A stretch of DNA of 64,000 nt from Candidatus Nanoarchaeia archaeon (GCA_028279685.1 JANQNG010000016.1:56999-120998), one strand, 5' to 3'; shown: positions 1 through 8,862, counted from the first letter of the stretch. The notes: a model not told the origin generated them from the sequence alone. Program-made: numbers and translations.

Positions 1-317
1 TTTTTTTTGCAGTTATCAATTGCTGCAAGAAACGCTTTATTTTGCTTGATAGAACCATCTTCAATAGCCCTATTGATCTTGACCAAAGATTCATCAATAA
101 TCCTGCCCGATCCAATAGTCATATGACCTACTTCAGAATTCCCCTGGTATCCTTCGGGAAGACCTACTGCTTTGCCTGAAGCATTGATCAGCATATTCGG
201 GAAATGCTCCATGAGCTCATCAGTACGTGCAGTATCTCCTTGTGCAACAGCATTATCAGTAGTTTCTCTGCGAAATCCCCATCCATCTCTTATTAGAATT
301 AACACCGGCTTTCCCAT
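1..317 (-). CDS. gpmI: 2,3-bisphosphoglycerate-independent phosphoglycerate mutase, N-terminal part, truncated by window edge
   Basis: Reverse-strand reading from ATG at 317: MGKPVLILIRDGWGFRRETTDNAVAQGDTARTDELMEHFPNMLINASGKAVGLPEGYQGNSEVGHMTIGSGRIIDESLVKIN; typical iPGM N-terminus. Absent from ORF track because it runs off the edge. Confidence 0.93.
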   Translation of the reverse strand, partial: MGKPVLILIRDGWGFRRETTDNAVAQGDTARTDELMEHFPNMLINASGKAVGLPEGYQGNSEVGHMTIGSGRIIDESLVKINRAIEDGSIKQNKAFLAAIDNCKK

Positions 318-381
318 ACTACACCTCTTCTAACGTGATAGCCTACTCTATACTATATAAAGGTATTTGTAAGAAAAAAAA

Positions 382-1281
382 TTATTGGATGCCAAATCCT
401 TCCATTGTTGCTTGTCTGACACGCTCCCCTAAATCCCTGTCTGTGAAGCGTACGGCATCAATTTTCTGGTTACCTGAGAATAGCAATCTACCTATAGAAA
501 ACCCATCAACAGATCCATTTTTGATAGCTTCTAACACCTCATCTTTCGTCCATTCGTAATCATCAGTATTTGGGTTCTTGATATATTCTTTATGTCCTAG
601 CATAGAGAAAAACATCATCTCTTCTTTGAGATTTTCAAATTGCAGAGGTTCTCCATGAGCATGCTTCCAAAAGTTTCCACGTTCCATCAACACTAGTTCT
701 GGCTCATGCGCATAAGTATGCCATCCAGCTCCAAATTTATCTGATACTCTGTATGTCCAGACGTTATTATCGCTTCTCCAACCGTATTCAATACAGACTA
801 TCGTCAAATAACTCTCTGGTTTCTCTCCGCTTTGTATTTTTTCGAAATCTTCTTGAGATGCATTAAGTGCATCAACACTTACTACTTTAGAAGTTCCAAA
901 AACAAGAACTTTATCATCTTCCCAGAACTTTGTCTCGGGTAATTCTCTGATAAATTCTTCCTCTCTTGCATTCGCTCCACCTTTCTCTCTCCATTCATCT
1001 ACTCTTCGCTGATACTCTTGCTGATTAACCATTTCTAATCTTCCTGAGAACTCACTATATTCTTTTCCATCTTCTGTGCGAATGTTTACCCAATATCTAT
1101 TGACATAAACTCCTGGTTTTTTTCCATAAGAATCTGTCCTACTGTAATGCACCTCTCCAAATCCTATAATCTCAGCTAAAGTACCTCTCTGTTTTGCAAC
1201 AGGTTTATATCCCCATTCCCAATTCTCATCAGGAATATTGACCGTTATCTTATCACCGATCTGCATAACATCATTAATCAT
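382..1281 (-). CDS. hypothetical protein
   Basis: Long ORF; internal start MINDVMQIGDK preferred over the track start. Confidence 0.7.
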   Translation of the reverse strand: MINDVMQIGDKITVNIPDENWEWGYKPVAKQRGTLAEIIGFGEVHYSRTDSYGKKPGVYVNRYWVNIRTEDGKEYSEFSGRLEMVNQQEYQRRVDEWREKGGANAREEEFIRELPETKFWEDDKVLVFGTSKVVSVDALNASQEDFEKIQSGEKPESYLTIVCIEYGWRSDNNVWTYRVSDKFGAGWHTYAHEPELVLMERGNFWKHAHGEPLQFENLKEEMMFFSMLGHKEYIKNPNTDDYEWTKDEVLEAIKNGSVDGFSIGRLLFSGNQKIDAVRFTDRDLGERVRQATMEGFGIQ

Positions 1282-1545
1282 AATATCCCCCACTAGAAGC
1301 AAGAAAAACAAAAGATAATATATAAAATTTACCATATTAACCACTCGAAAGTTTAAAAATAGTAGACAATTTTAAATAAACTCCTTATTCCAAATCATAT
1401 GCTTGAGGGGATAGCATTACCTGAACAGCGTAGTCGAAAGGATCGTATTATGCTGAATTTTTGGGATTTAGGAACGATCTATATAGATAGTCTTCATGTA
1501 TTTCCAAGCAAAGCAATTCTACAGAGCCCCTATCATAAGAGAGGC

Positions 1546-2601
1546 TCAAAATTTAACCTCTTCCATCAAAAATTCTTCTAAGTCATGCCCTTCTTCAAGT
1601 TTACCTACAAGATCATTGCATATCTCCCTTCCAAAACAATGTTTCCCAGAACAAGTTTCACGTCTTTCTTTAAGATTATCAAGAAAATCTCCTTGATCAT
1701 GTATAGCCCTATGTTGGAACTCAAAACGATTCAGTATTTCCTCATCAAGATCTTTAAGAAGTTCATCACCTGCCAACGTTATTTGGTATCTTGGAAATCT
1801 TTTTCTGCCTCTTTTGTCTGGAGGATATGGCCTCACAGAAGTAATAAGAAATAATCCGGGAAATGTCTTGTTGAGCTGTTGTTCTATTGCTTTACCATAT
1901 GAAAGAAGCTGAAGCTTATACTTTCTTGATTGATACCCTCCTCCTAAAGCACGCTTGAAATCAAAAATAACAAGATAATCTCCCATAGTAAGCAACACAT
2001 CAACATGTCCTCTTAGCATTATTCCTTTATGGTCATACCAAAGTTCTTTTTCACAATAACAATCACGGTGTACAGGATCAACATCAATAAGATTCCATGT
2101 TTCATTATGTATATACTCATTATCATGTTGTGTATTTCCAAGCGCATGTGCAGCAGTTCCGACGAGGGCAAGCGTATTTTCAGGAAAATTTGCCTTATAG
2201 GCATCGCTTACTTTTGAGATAATCCCTTCTATAGGGCATGTCCCCCCAAGCTCGCTTGACCTTAACTGAAATTGATTAAAAGAACGCTCTTCGATTAGAA
2301 ACGGTTTAAGTTTATTGTTTTTAACGAATTTTTTCCATGAAGAAACTGCATGATTGTCTCCAACAACATCAAAATCAATGTTTCCTGAAAGAAAAACAGT
2401 ATGCGCTTCAACACCAAACACCGTATATCCTTGTTCATAACAATCATCTCTCAACAAATCAATATCAGGTACTGTTTTTTGAAAATCATATGCGCAACTC
2501 TTCGGTTTGTGGCCTAATGAACAAGGATGTTCAAACTCGCAGCGATAGAATGAAAAATCTCCGCCGCTATTACAACACGATTTTAGTTGGTTTTTGATCA
2601 T
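1546..2601 (-). CDS. Cas4/RecB-like PD-(D/E)XK nuclease with C-terminal Cys cluster
   Basis: GTAAHAL, RGHVDVLLTMGDYLVIFDFKRA, QLLSYGKAI match the PD-(D/E)XK core; CSGKHCFGREIC plus upstream Cys suggests a Fe-S site. Confidence 0.75.
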   Translation of the reverse strand: MIKNQLKSCCNSGGDFSFYRCEFEHPCSLGHKPKSCAYDFQKTVPDIDLLRDDCYEQGYTVFGVEAHTVFLSGNIDFDVVGDNHAVSSWKKFVKNNKLKPFLIEERSFNQFQLRSSELGGTCPIEGIISKVSDAYKANFPENTLALVGTAAHALGNTQHDNEYIHNETWNLIDVDPVHRDCYCEKELWYDHKGIMLRGHVDVLLTMGDYLVIFDFKRALGGGYQSRKYKLQLLSYGKAIEQQLNKTFPGLFLITSVRPYPPDKRGRKRFPRYQITLAGDELLKDLDEEILNRFEFQHRAIHDQGDFLDNLKERRETCSGKHCFGREICNDLVGKLEEGHDLEEFLMEEVKF

Positions 2602-3559
2602 AGTATCCCATCACATAAAGGAGTCTTCTCTCAAGACGCTTGACAGCAGTTGGATGAAGTTCGCGTTGATGCGGCATCTTTATGTTATCTAAAACTCCCC
2701 ATTCTTCGTTGACTCTAAACTTTCCATTATATTTTGCAGCTAATTCAAGAATCTTTCTTGAAGTTCCTGTTTTTGAAGCATAAATATCAACCTCTCCTTC
2801 AAGTCCAATTGCTTTAGCTATATTCGCGTAAGCAACAGCAGTAATATGTTGATTGAACCAAGTGGAATCTCTCACCCACTTAGTGAATTGATCATATGTT
2901 TGATCTTCCCAAGGTTCCATGCTTTTTATCGCTAAGCAAGCATCATAAAGAAGAGGATTAAATTGCCACAATCCTTCCTTCGGATCAATCTCTTCTGATC
3001 TTTTTCTTGTTAAACCTAACAACTGATTGCCATTCTCCCAAAGTTCTTTGTTTTCTTGCTCAATCAAATCTTCAAAGCAATGAATCAGTTCACCATTTTC
3101 ATAATAGAAAGGAGTGAAAAAAGGAGACATAGGAAAAAACACAAGATCTTCAAACGGCTTTTCATAATGAAATTTATGTTCATTGTCTTTCAATATACGC
3201 AATATTTCATCTGTTAAGCTATTTCTTATTGAAAAAGGATCATAACCTATAACTTTCCCTTCTCTCGTTTGATCTACTGATACTCCTGTGATAAAAAAGA
3301 CTGTCTTTTCTTCAAGCCTGTTTAGATTTCCTGCAATATTCTTGTGTAATTTCCTATAGGGGATCACCCCATTTACTATACGATCGTTATCAGTATAGCT
3401 CTCTTTAGCATATTGAAACAATTCTTCAAGAGAAATATCCTCTCTTGCAGAAGATTTGAAAGTATAGTCTTCTACATTAAGAAAAGGTTCTAGAACATAG
3501 AGTACTCGCGCCACTTTCTGAGGGTCCGCGAGGATTCTCTGCATCACAACATTACTCAT
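2570..3559 (-). CDS. hypothetical protein, overlaps the Cas4-like gene (operon)
   Basis: 329-aa ORF overlapping 1546-2601 by 32 bp; no family recognised. Confidence 0.75.
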   Translation of the reverse strand: MSNVVMQRILADPQKVARVLYVLEPFLNVEDYTFKSSAREDISLEELFQYAKESYTDNDRIVNGVIPYRKLHKNIAGNLNRLEEKTVFFITGVSVDQTREGKVIGYDPFSIRNSLTDEILRILKDNEHKFHYEKPFEDLVFFPMSPFFTPFYYENGELIHCFEDLIEQENKELWENGNQLLGLTRKRSEEIDPKEGLWQFNPLLYDACLAIKSMEPWEDQTYDQFTKWVRDSTWFNQHITAVAYANIAKAIGLEGEVDIYASKTGTSRKILELAAKYNGKFRVNEEWGVLDNIKMPHQRELHPTAVKRLERRLLYVMGYYDQKPTKIVL

Positions 3560-3612
3560 TTTAGAATGGTGAAAAGAAGAATCTATATAAATATTCTCCT
3601 CTTCCTAGATCC

Positions 3613-6438
3613 ATGTTCCTCGTCACAAACTTCGACGTCAGCAGAGGTAAAACTCCTTTTATTAAATACTATCTGAGTGATTTTGAACATCTTTATGGCC
3701 CTCTATGCTTGAGATGGCATCCTTTCTATATTTCCAAAGCATTAACCTATCCTGAAGTATCAAAAGTCATGCAAATAATTGGAGAAAATGAAGCTCATAC
3801 CTTGCTCTCCTATGAGCCCAAACGATACAGCGCAAAGAAACAAGTGATATTTCTCAGAGGTCCTTTGAATAAGCACCCAAGCAATGTACTAAGAAGTTAT
3901 TTCTATAAACAATCAGCAACTGAAATAATAAGACTGACACATCATTTTCCTGATCAATGCATTGCCGTGGATCGTAATATTGAGCATGCACTTCATAACC
4001 AAAGAGAAGCACATAGCATTCTCAGAGACATTCATGACAAAAGCCTTGAATTCAGAATTTCAGTTAAAGACAAGAAAAAAGCTGAACGCCAGAGAAGAAA
4101 ATTCTTGCGCGATGAAGTCAAAAAATCTCAAAAGCTTGATGAACTGCTCAAAGAATCAAGATATCTCGTGCAAGAGCTCGACCCAAGGCATTCATGCAGC
4201 ATAGATCCTATAAAACACAATTTCCATATCCTTTTAGATTCAAATCCAGGACATAGACCTAATGGAGTTGAATTAAAACAAGTGCGATTATTTACTAAAG
4301 ACCTGATTGACGAACTTTTCAAAAGAGGAAAAGTGGTTGTTACTGATACTGAATTCGGAGAGTATAAAACTCCTGATCCTTTTACTTATCTTGATACTTT
4401 CGCGAGATTCGAAGGAGATAAAACAAAAGGAGAAATATTTTCATTGTATCCTATAGATGCAGATTTTCTTGAGACTGAAGATGGACGCATACCTTTTTTC
4501 TTTCACCCCGAACCTCTTGCACTACGCAGAGCAATTTCTCGTTATAGATTTGACCGAGAATATATTTTCATAGGAGGCCAGAATAACTTAAGTTTTGACG
4601 AACAAAAAACAATGCACGCTCAACGTGAAACGAAAAAAAATAGAATGAAAGGAGATGATGGCTTCCTTGTAGGTTGTGATAACTCTGAAGCTTCTAGAGT
4701 GAGCGATAAAGGAGGTATGGAACTATTAAGGTTCTTCGGACCTATTGGAGTAGATACCTTCAGAATCGCAAAAAGTTACTTTACTGAACTTTTCCCAGAT
4801 ACAAAACTTGAAACGGTCATGGCGTGGTTCAATATGTTCTTAAAGCATCCTATTTATAATTTCAAGAAATCATACCAATCATATTCTGTTATAGAAGAAG
4901 AAAGGAGAGAATGGGATTACGGAGATATTGAAAAAGGAAAAGCCATTTCAGCATATGGTTACTATGATAGCAAAGCACCTCTTCACATCCTCAAAGTATT
5001 GCTGCCCGCTGTTGTCAACATTGCGAGAGCAGTTTCTTGTGAAGTATATGATGCGGGTGTGAAAAGTCCTAAAGAACTATCTTTATGGTATTGGGAAAGA
5101 GAAAATTTCAAAGCGACAAATCATCCTTTAGCTTCCCAACATCTGAAAGAGGAGAAATATCCTGTAAAAGGTAATCAATTCAGGAACCTGCTGAGTAATA
5201 CTTCGTTACTATCTGAAATTGATATTCGCGCAACAAAGAAAAGATTGCTTGAACATAAACTCGAGCATAGTTCAAGAGATATTGCTCCAAATGCAAAACT
5301 TTCATATGTACCTTTATTAGCGAAAGGATTTGAGTCTCTGCTCAGAAGAGGAAAAGCAGAACCCCTTTACCTTCTAGCAGAACAGGAAGAACACCCTCTT
5401 CTAAAAATAATGTACACCCAATTACTTGATTGCCTTGCAGCAAAACCATTACTTGATCTAAACCAGGTATTGAGAGGAAAATTGCACCCTATTGTATTTT
5501 GCGCAAAATATAGGCCTCCACAAAAAGAAAATGCGCTATCGACTGTAGAACATTGTCTTTCAGAATTTGAAACTTATGTTGGGGATGTAGCAGAATCTCT
5601 TGATGGAAACATTATTGAATTTACCGGCAATTATTTGTTTTCCAAAAAAATACCAAAAGATAGTATTCCTCTTGGAGCATCTCATGTTATTCCTATAAAG
5701 GAAATTTACTCAACGAAAGCAGCAGCCAAAAACGCCAAAAAGAAAACCTCGATTATCTTTTCGCTTAAAAATCAGCGATCTGCAACGGGAATAAAGATTC
5801 CTTCTGAAAAAGTTCGCAGGCAACTTGATCCTTTAGCCACAAGAACACCATATCTTGAAGTGAAATGCGTCTACGATTTTCTCCAAACGTATTTTAAAGA
5901 AGGAACAGAAAAAGCATTGATTTTCTTAGCAGATTTTGGAAAGAAACTAGCAAAAGATGAATTCCCCGTAACAGACTATCTTAGAACAATCAAACGAAAT
6001 AAAGTATATGCGGAAAATCAATTGCATCCTGATGTCAGAATTCTTGATTATTTTCAGGTTTCAAAAGGAAAAAGTGTGACTTATGCAATAGAAAGGAGAT
6101 CAGATGGCTATTATCCTAAACAATATGATGAATCAATAAATCCAACAGAACATTTTCGCTCAGCAACCCATTATTATCAACACCTTGTGTTTGGAGGTCA
6201 TAAAAAAATGGAGAATTCCTTGCTGCTCGACCCGAAATCAGATATCAAGAAGACAACATTGTACAGAATCGTGACTTCTCTTTGCTTCCCCAATCATAAG
6301 AAAGATGGAAAATACTGGCAAAAAGCCGAAGCATATCATAACATTAAGCTCGGCATAGGTACAGAAACTGATATGAGAATATTATTAACATCATCTTTAA
6401 AAGAAGAAGAACTTTCTCTTAATCTATGGGATCAATGA
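3613..6438 (+). CDS. divergent B-family DNA polymerase-like protein with intact 3'-5' exonuclease motifs
   Basis: VVVTDTEFG (ExoI-like), IFIGGQNNLSFDEQ (ExoII-like), AISAYGYYDSKAPLHILK (ExoIII YxxxD-like); thumb-like C-terminus FLADFGKKLAKDEFPVTDYLRTIKRNK...HPDVRILDYFQVSKGKSVTYAIE; no DxxSLYPS or YGDTDS found. Confidence 0.6.
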   Translation: MFLVTNFDVSRGKTPFIKYYLSDFEHLYGPLCLRWHPFYISKALTYPEVSKVMQIIGENEAHTLLSYEPKRYSAKKQVIFLRGPLNKHPSNVLRSYFYKQSATEIIRLTHHFPDQCIAVDRNIEHALHNQREAHSILRDIHDKSLEFRISVKDKKKAERQRRKFLRDEVKKSQKLDELLKESRYLVQELDPRHSCSIDPIKHNFHILLDSNPGHRPNGVELKQVRLFTKDLIDELFKRGKVVVTDTEFGEYKTPDPFTYLDTFARFEGDKTKGEIFSLYPIDADFLETEDGRIPFFFHPEPLALRRAISRYRFDREYIFIGGQNNLSFDEQKTMHAQRETKKNRMKGDDGFLVGCDNSEASRVSDKGGMELLRFFGPIGVDTFRIAKSYFTELFPDTKLETVMAWFNMFLKHPIYNFKKSYQSYSVIEEERREWDYGDIEKGKAISAYGYYDSKAPLHILKVLLPAVVNIARAVSCEVYDAGVKSPKELSLWYWERENFKATNHPLASQHLKEEKYPVKGNQFRNLLSNTSLLSEIDIRATKKRLLEHKLEHSSRDIAPNAKLSYVPLLAKGFESLLRRGKAEPLYLLAEQEEHPLLKIMYTQLLDCLAAKPLLDLNQVLRGKLHPIVFCAKYRPPQKENALSTVEHCLSEFETYVGDVAESLDGNIIEFTGNYLFSKKIPKDSIPLGASHVIPIKEIYSTKAAAKNAKKKTSIIFSLKNQRSATGIKIPSEKVRRQLDPLATRTPYLEVKCVYDFLQTYFKEGTEKALIFLADFGKKLAKDEFPVTDYLRTIKRNKVYAENQLHPDVRILDYFQVSKGKSVTYAIERRSDGYYPKQYDESINPTEHFRSATHYYQHLVFGGHKKMENSLLLDPKSDIKKTTLYRIVTSLCFPNHKKDGKYWQKAEAYHNIKLGIGTETDMRILLTSSLKEEELSLNLWDQ

Positions 6439-7595
6439 TAAGTGCTTTAGCAAAAGAACGCCTTGAAAAGCAGCAATATCGCGTAGTAGGCAGCCATAGC
6501 ACAGTTAAAACCTGCGGCTGGACAAAGAAAATGATTCGAGGCCAAGGAGGCTGTTATAAATTAAAATTCTATGGGATTATGTCCAATCAATGCCTTCAGA
6601 TGAGCACTTCTATGATGTGTGCTAATCGTTGTGTATTTTGCTGGAGAGACTATAAATCTCCTGTTGATAAGGAATGGAAATTTGACGTTGATGATCCTAA
6701 AATGATCTTAGATGAAAGTGTTAAAGCACACCATCAATTATTGATTGGTTTCAAAGGTTATGATAAAGTGAACAAGGAAGCGTATGCACAATCTCAAGAG
6801 GTAAAACATGTTGCCTTGTCGTTAACAGGAGAGCCTATTAATTATCCTAAGATTAATGAAATACTAAAACTGTTCAATCAAAAAGAGATCTCTACCTTCC
6901 TCGTTACTAATGCACAGTATCCTGACGAGATAAGGAAATTAGTTCCAGTAACACAATTGTATTTGAGCATTGATGCTCCTACAAAAGAAATTTTGAAGAA
7001 AGTTGATAATCCTTTGTTTACAGATTACTGGGAGAGAATGATACAATGCCTAGAGAAAATAAAAACCAGAAAAGACAGGACATGTATTCGACTGACACTA
7101 ATCAAAGGATTAAACGATTCTCCTCATGAGAAATACGCTGAACTTATCAAGATAGGAGAACCTGATTTCATCGAGGTCAAAGCATATATGTTTGTAGGAG
7201 CTTCACGGCAGCGATTAACGAAAGACCATATGCCTTTACACGAAGAGATCGTCATATTTTCGAAAGCACTTGTGAAATATCTCGATGATTATGAAATTGT
7301 TGCTGAGCACATTCCATCAAGAGTGGTTATGCTTGCTAGAAAAAAGTTCAAGAAAAATGGTAAGTGGATGACTTGGATTGATTTCAAGAAATGGAATGCA
7401 TTAGTGAACTCTGAAAAAGAGTTTTCTGTTGATGATTATTTGAAAGAGACGCCTTCTGTTGGTATAAGTGGCAAAGGAACCTTAGATCTAGTTGAAAAGC
7501 GTAAAGGTAAAGAAGAAGCAGAAAGTTTAAAGAAAAAAATATTTGTCAATGAAGACACTGACGAAATCGAATTATGGAAAGACGATGGATGCTGA
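6426..7595 (+). CDS. taw1: tRNA 4-demethylwyosine synthase (TYW1/Taw1), radical SAM
   Basis: SMMCANRCVFCWRDYKSP, LSLTGEPINYPKINEIL, IEVKAYMFVGASRQRL are characteristic. Overlaps upstream ORF by 13 bp. Confidence 0.93.
   Translation: MGSMISALAKERLEKQQYRVVGSHSTVKTCGWTKKMIRGQGGCYKLKFYGIMSNQCLQMSTSMMCANRCVFCWRDYKSPVDKEWKFDVDDPKMILDESVKAHHQLLIGFKGYDKVNKEAYAQSQEVKHVALSLTGEPINYPKINEILKLFNQKEISTFLVTNAQYPDEIRKLVPVTQLYLSIDAPTKEILKKVDNPLFTDYWERMIQCLEKIKTRKDRTCIRLTLIKGLNDSPHEKYAELIKIGEPDFIEVKAYMFVGASRQRLTKDHMPLHEEIVIFSKALVKYLDDYEIVAEHIPSRVVMLARKKFKKNGKWMTWIDFKKWNALVNSEKEFSVDDYLKETPSVGISGKGTLDLVEKRKGKEEAESLKKKIFVNEDTDEIELWKDDGC
7564..7593. repeat. 30-bp direct repeat, copy 1 (taw1 3' end)
   Basis: aaatcgaattatggaaagacgatggatgct, identical to 8535-8564. 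Confidence 0.95.
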
Positions 7596-7642
7596 AATAA
7601 TTGCGGATCAATCCGTGATTTCTCCTGTTTTTTTGCAGCAAG
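7595..7642. repeat. ~48-bp repeat with hairpin and T-tract, copy A (terminator-like)
   Basis: aaataattgcggatcaatccgtgatttctcctgtttttttgcagcaag; near-identical to 7946-7994. Confidence 0.85.
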
Positions 7643-7677
7643 GCTTATTAAAACTTCTAAATTTGTAAAGAAAAAGT

Positions 7678-7726
7678 GGACGCCTAATTGGCGAGCACCT
7701 GACTCAAAAACAGTCCCTTCCCAAGG
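7678..7726 (+). pseudogene. tRNA-like remnant upstream of the class-II tRNA
   Basis: GGACGCCTAATTGGCG...CTCAAAAACAGTCCCTTCCCAAGG aligns with GGACGCCTAG...GGCG...CTCAAAAACAACTCCCTCCCCAAGG of the tRNA at 7775. Confidence 0.6.
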
Positions 7727-7774
7727 TATTAACTGAAAGATTTTCGAAATATATAAATTTTATGAATATGCGAA

Positions 7775-7891
7775 GCCGCGGACGCCTAGCTTGGTTTGGC
7801 GGTTGTCTCAAAAACAACTCCCTCCCCAAGGGGTTGTGGGTTCAAAGAGGTTTCAATACCTATTGAACTTGTGGAACTCCCACCCGCGGCG
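7775..7891 (+). tRNA. class-II (Ser-like) tRNA, anticodon loop CTCAAAA (CAA), predicted 31-nt T-loop intron 7847-7877
   Basis: GCCGCGG/CCGCGGC acceptor, GCC/GGC D-stem, GTTGT/ACAAC anticodon stem, long variable arm, GTGGG/CCCAC T-stem; removing 7847-7877 restores TTCAAAT. G73. Confidence 0.7.
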
Positions 7892-7945
7892 CATATTTTC
7901 AGATATCAAAAATAACTTAGAATTACTTGAAAAATACATACGCCA

Positions 7946-7994
7946 AAATAATCACAGATCAATCCGTGATTTCTCCTGTTTTTTTTGCAGCAAG
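7946..7994. repeat. ~48-bp repeat with hairpin and T-tract, copy B
   Basis: aaataatcacagatcaatccgtgatttctcctgttttttttgcagcaag; see copy A. Confidence 0.85.
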
Positions 7995-8078
7995 TTTTTT
8001 TAATGATTAGAAAAATAGAAGAATATGCGTTTGACAAAGGCCAATAACTATATAAAAAGAAGTTTCCTTTCTTTCCCT

Positions 8079-8294
8079 ATGAAACGGAAGTTCAATATTA
8101 TTATTGAAAAAGGCGAAGATGGCTACTTGATTTCTGAAGTAGTTGAATTACCTGGCTGCCATACACAAGCAAAAACACACGATGAATTAATAAAAAGAAC
8201 AAAAGAAACCATCAGCCTTTATCTGAAAGAAAAGAAACCTCAAGACTCCAAGCAGACTTTTGTTGGATTGCAACAATTGGAGATTGAGGTCTAG
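8079..8294 (+). CDS. hicB: HicB-family antitoxin
   Basis: MKRKFNIIIEKGEDGYLISEVVELPGCHTQAKTHDELIKRTKETISLYL; adjacent HicA. Confidence 0.88.
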   Translation: MKRKFNIIIEKGEDGYLISEVVELPGCHTQAKTHDELIKRTKETISLYLKEKKPQDSKQTFVGLQQLEIEV

Positions 8295-8296
8295 TC

Positions 8297-8530
8297 ATGG
8301 CAAAATTACCTTTACTTTCTGCAAAAGAATTTATCAAAATTCTAAAGAAACTAAATTTCATATTCAAAAGGCAACAAGGCAGCCATATGTTTTTTGAACA
8401 CCCTGACGGCAGAACAACAATTGTTCCTCACCATGGAGGAGAAGATATCGATCGTGGCTTGCTCAATAAGATCATCAAGCATGACTTGCAGATGAAGAGA
8501 GATGACTTCTTAGAATATCTAAAAAATTAA
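8297..8530 (+). CDS. hicA: HicA-family mRNA interferase toxin
   Basis: LSAKEFIKILKKLNFIFKRQQGSHMFFEHPDGRTTIVPHHGGEDIDRGLLNKIIK. Confidence 0.92.
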   Translation: MAKLPLLSAKEFIKILKKLNFIFKRQQGSHMFFEHPDGRTTIVPHHGGEDIDRGLLNKIIKHDLQMKRDDFLEYLKN

Positions 8531-8534
8531 GAAA

Positions 8535-8564
8535 AAATCGAATTATGGAAAGACGATGGATGCT
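8535..8564. repeat. 30-bp direct repeat, copy 2
   Basis: Identical to 7564-7593; followed by aa, giving TAA in the taw1 frame (IELWKDDGC*). Confidence 0.95.
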
Positions 8565-8862
8565 AATGGAAATTCCCTAAGACCGCATCAATCGTTTGGC
8601 TATGTTCAAGAGGGCTCTCCACAAGATCTCCATCTACTTTATCGATAACAACAAGCTTGGTTGGGACAACCTCATAACGTCTGTCCTTGTTCTCCACACT
8701 TTCAAAATCGCAGCTCACTTTAGTTTCCCAAAGAGGAAAACACTGTCTATGGAGTCCTGTATCTTTACTGACGATTTCTGCAAAAACTTCGTCATCATCA
8801 TATATGGTCGTTTTGACCCTTCCTTCATCATACGTTCCTTCATGTATAGTTCTGTATACCAT
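8563..8862 (-). CDS. hypothetical protein
   Basis: 99-aa ORF starting MVYRTIHEGTYDEG. Confidence 0.6.
   Translation of the reverse strand: MVYRTIHEGTYDEGRVKTTIYDDDEVFAEIVSKDTGLHRQCFPLWETKVSCDFESVENKDRRYEVVPTKLVVIDKVDGDLVESPLEHSQTIDAVLGNFH

Noticed and set aside
1399-1545. Possible further E-family copy (acagcgtagtcgaaaggatcgtattatgc)
   Set aside because: Core similarity is weak and no complementary arms could be found; at most a relic.
1546-6438. Casposon or CRISPR-Cas locus
   Set aside because: PolB-like and Cas4-like genes are present but no Cas1, no CRISPR repeats, and no terminal inverted repeats were seen.
7791-8003. 70-aa ORF in the track
   Set aside because: Overlaps the tRNA gene and hairpin repeat; no protein-like features.
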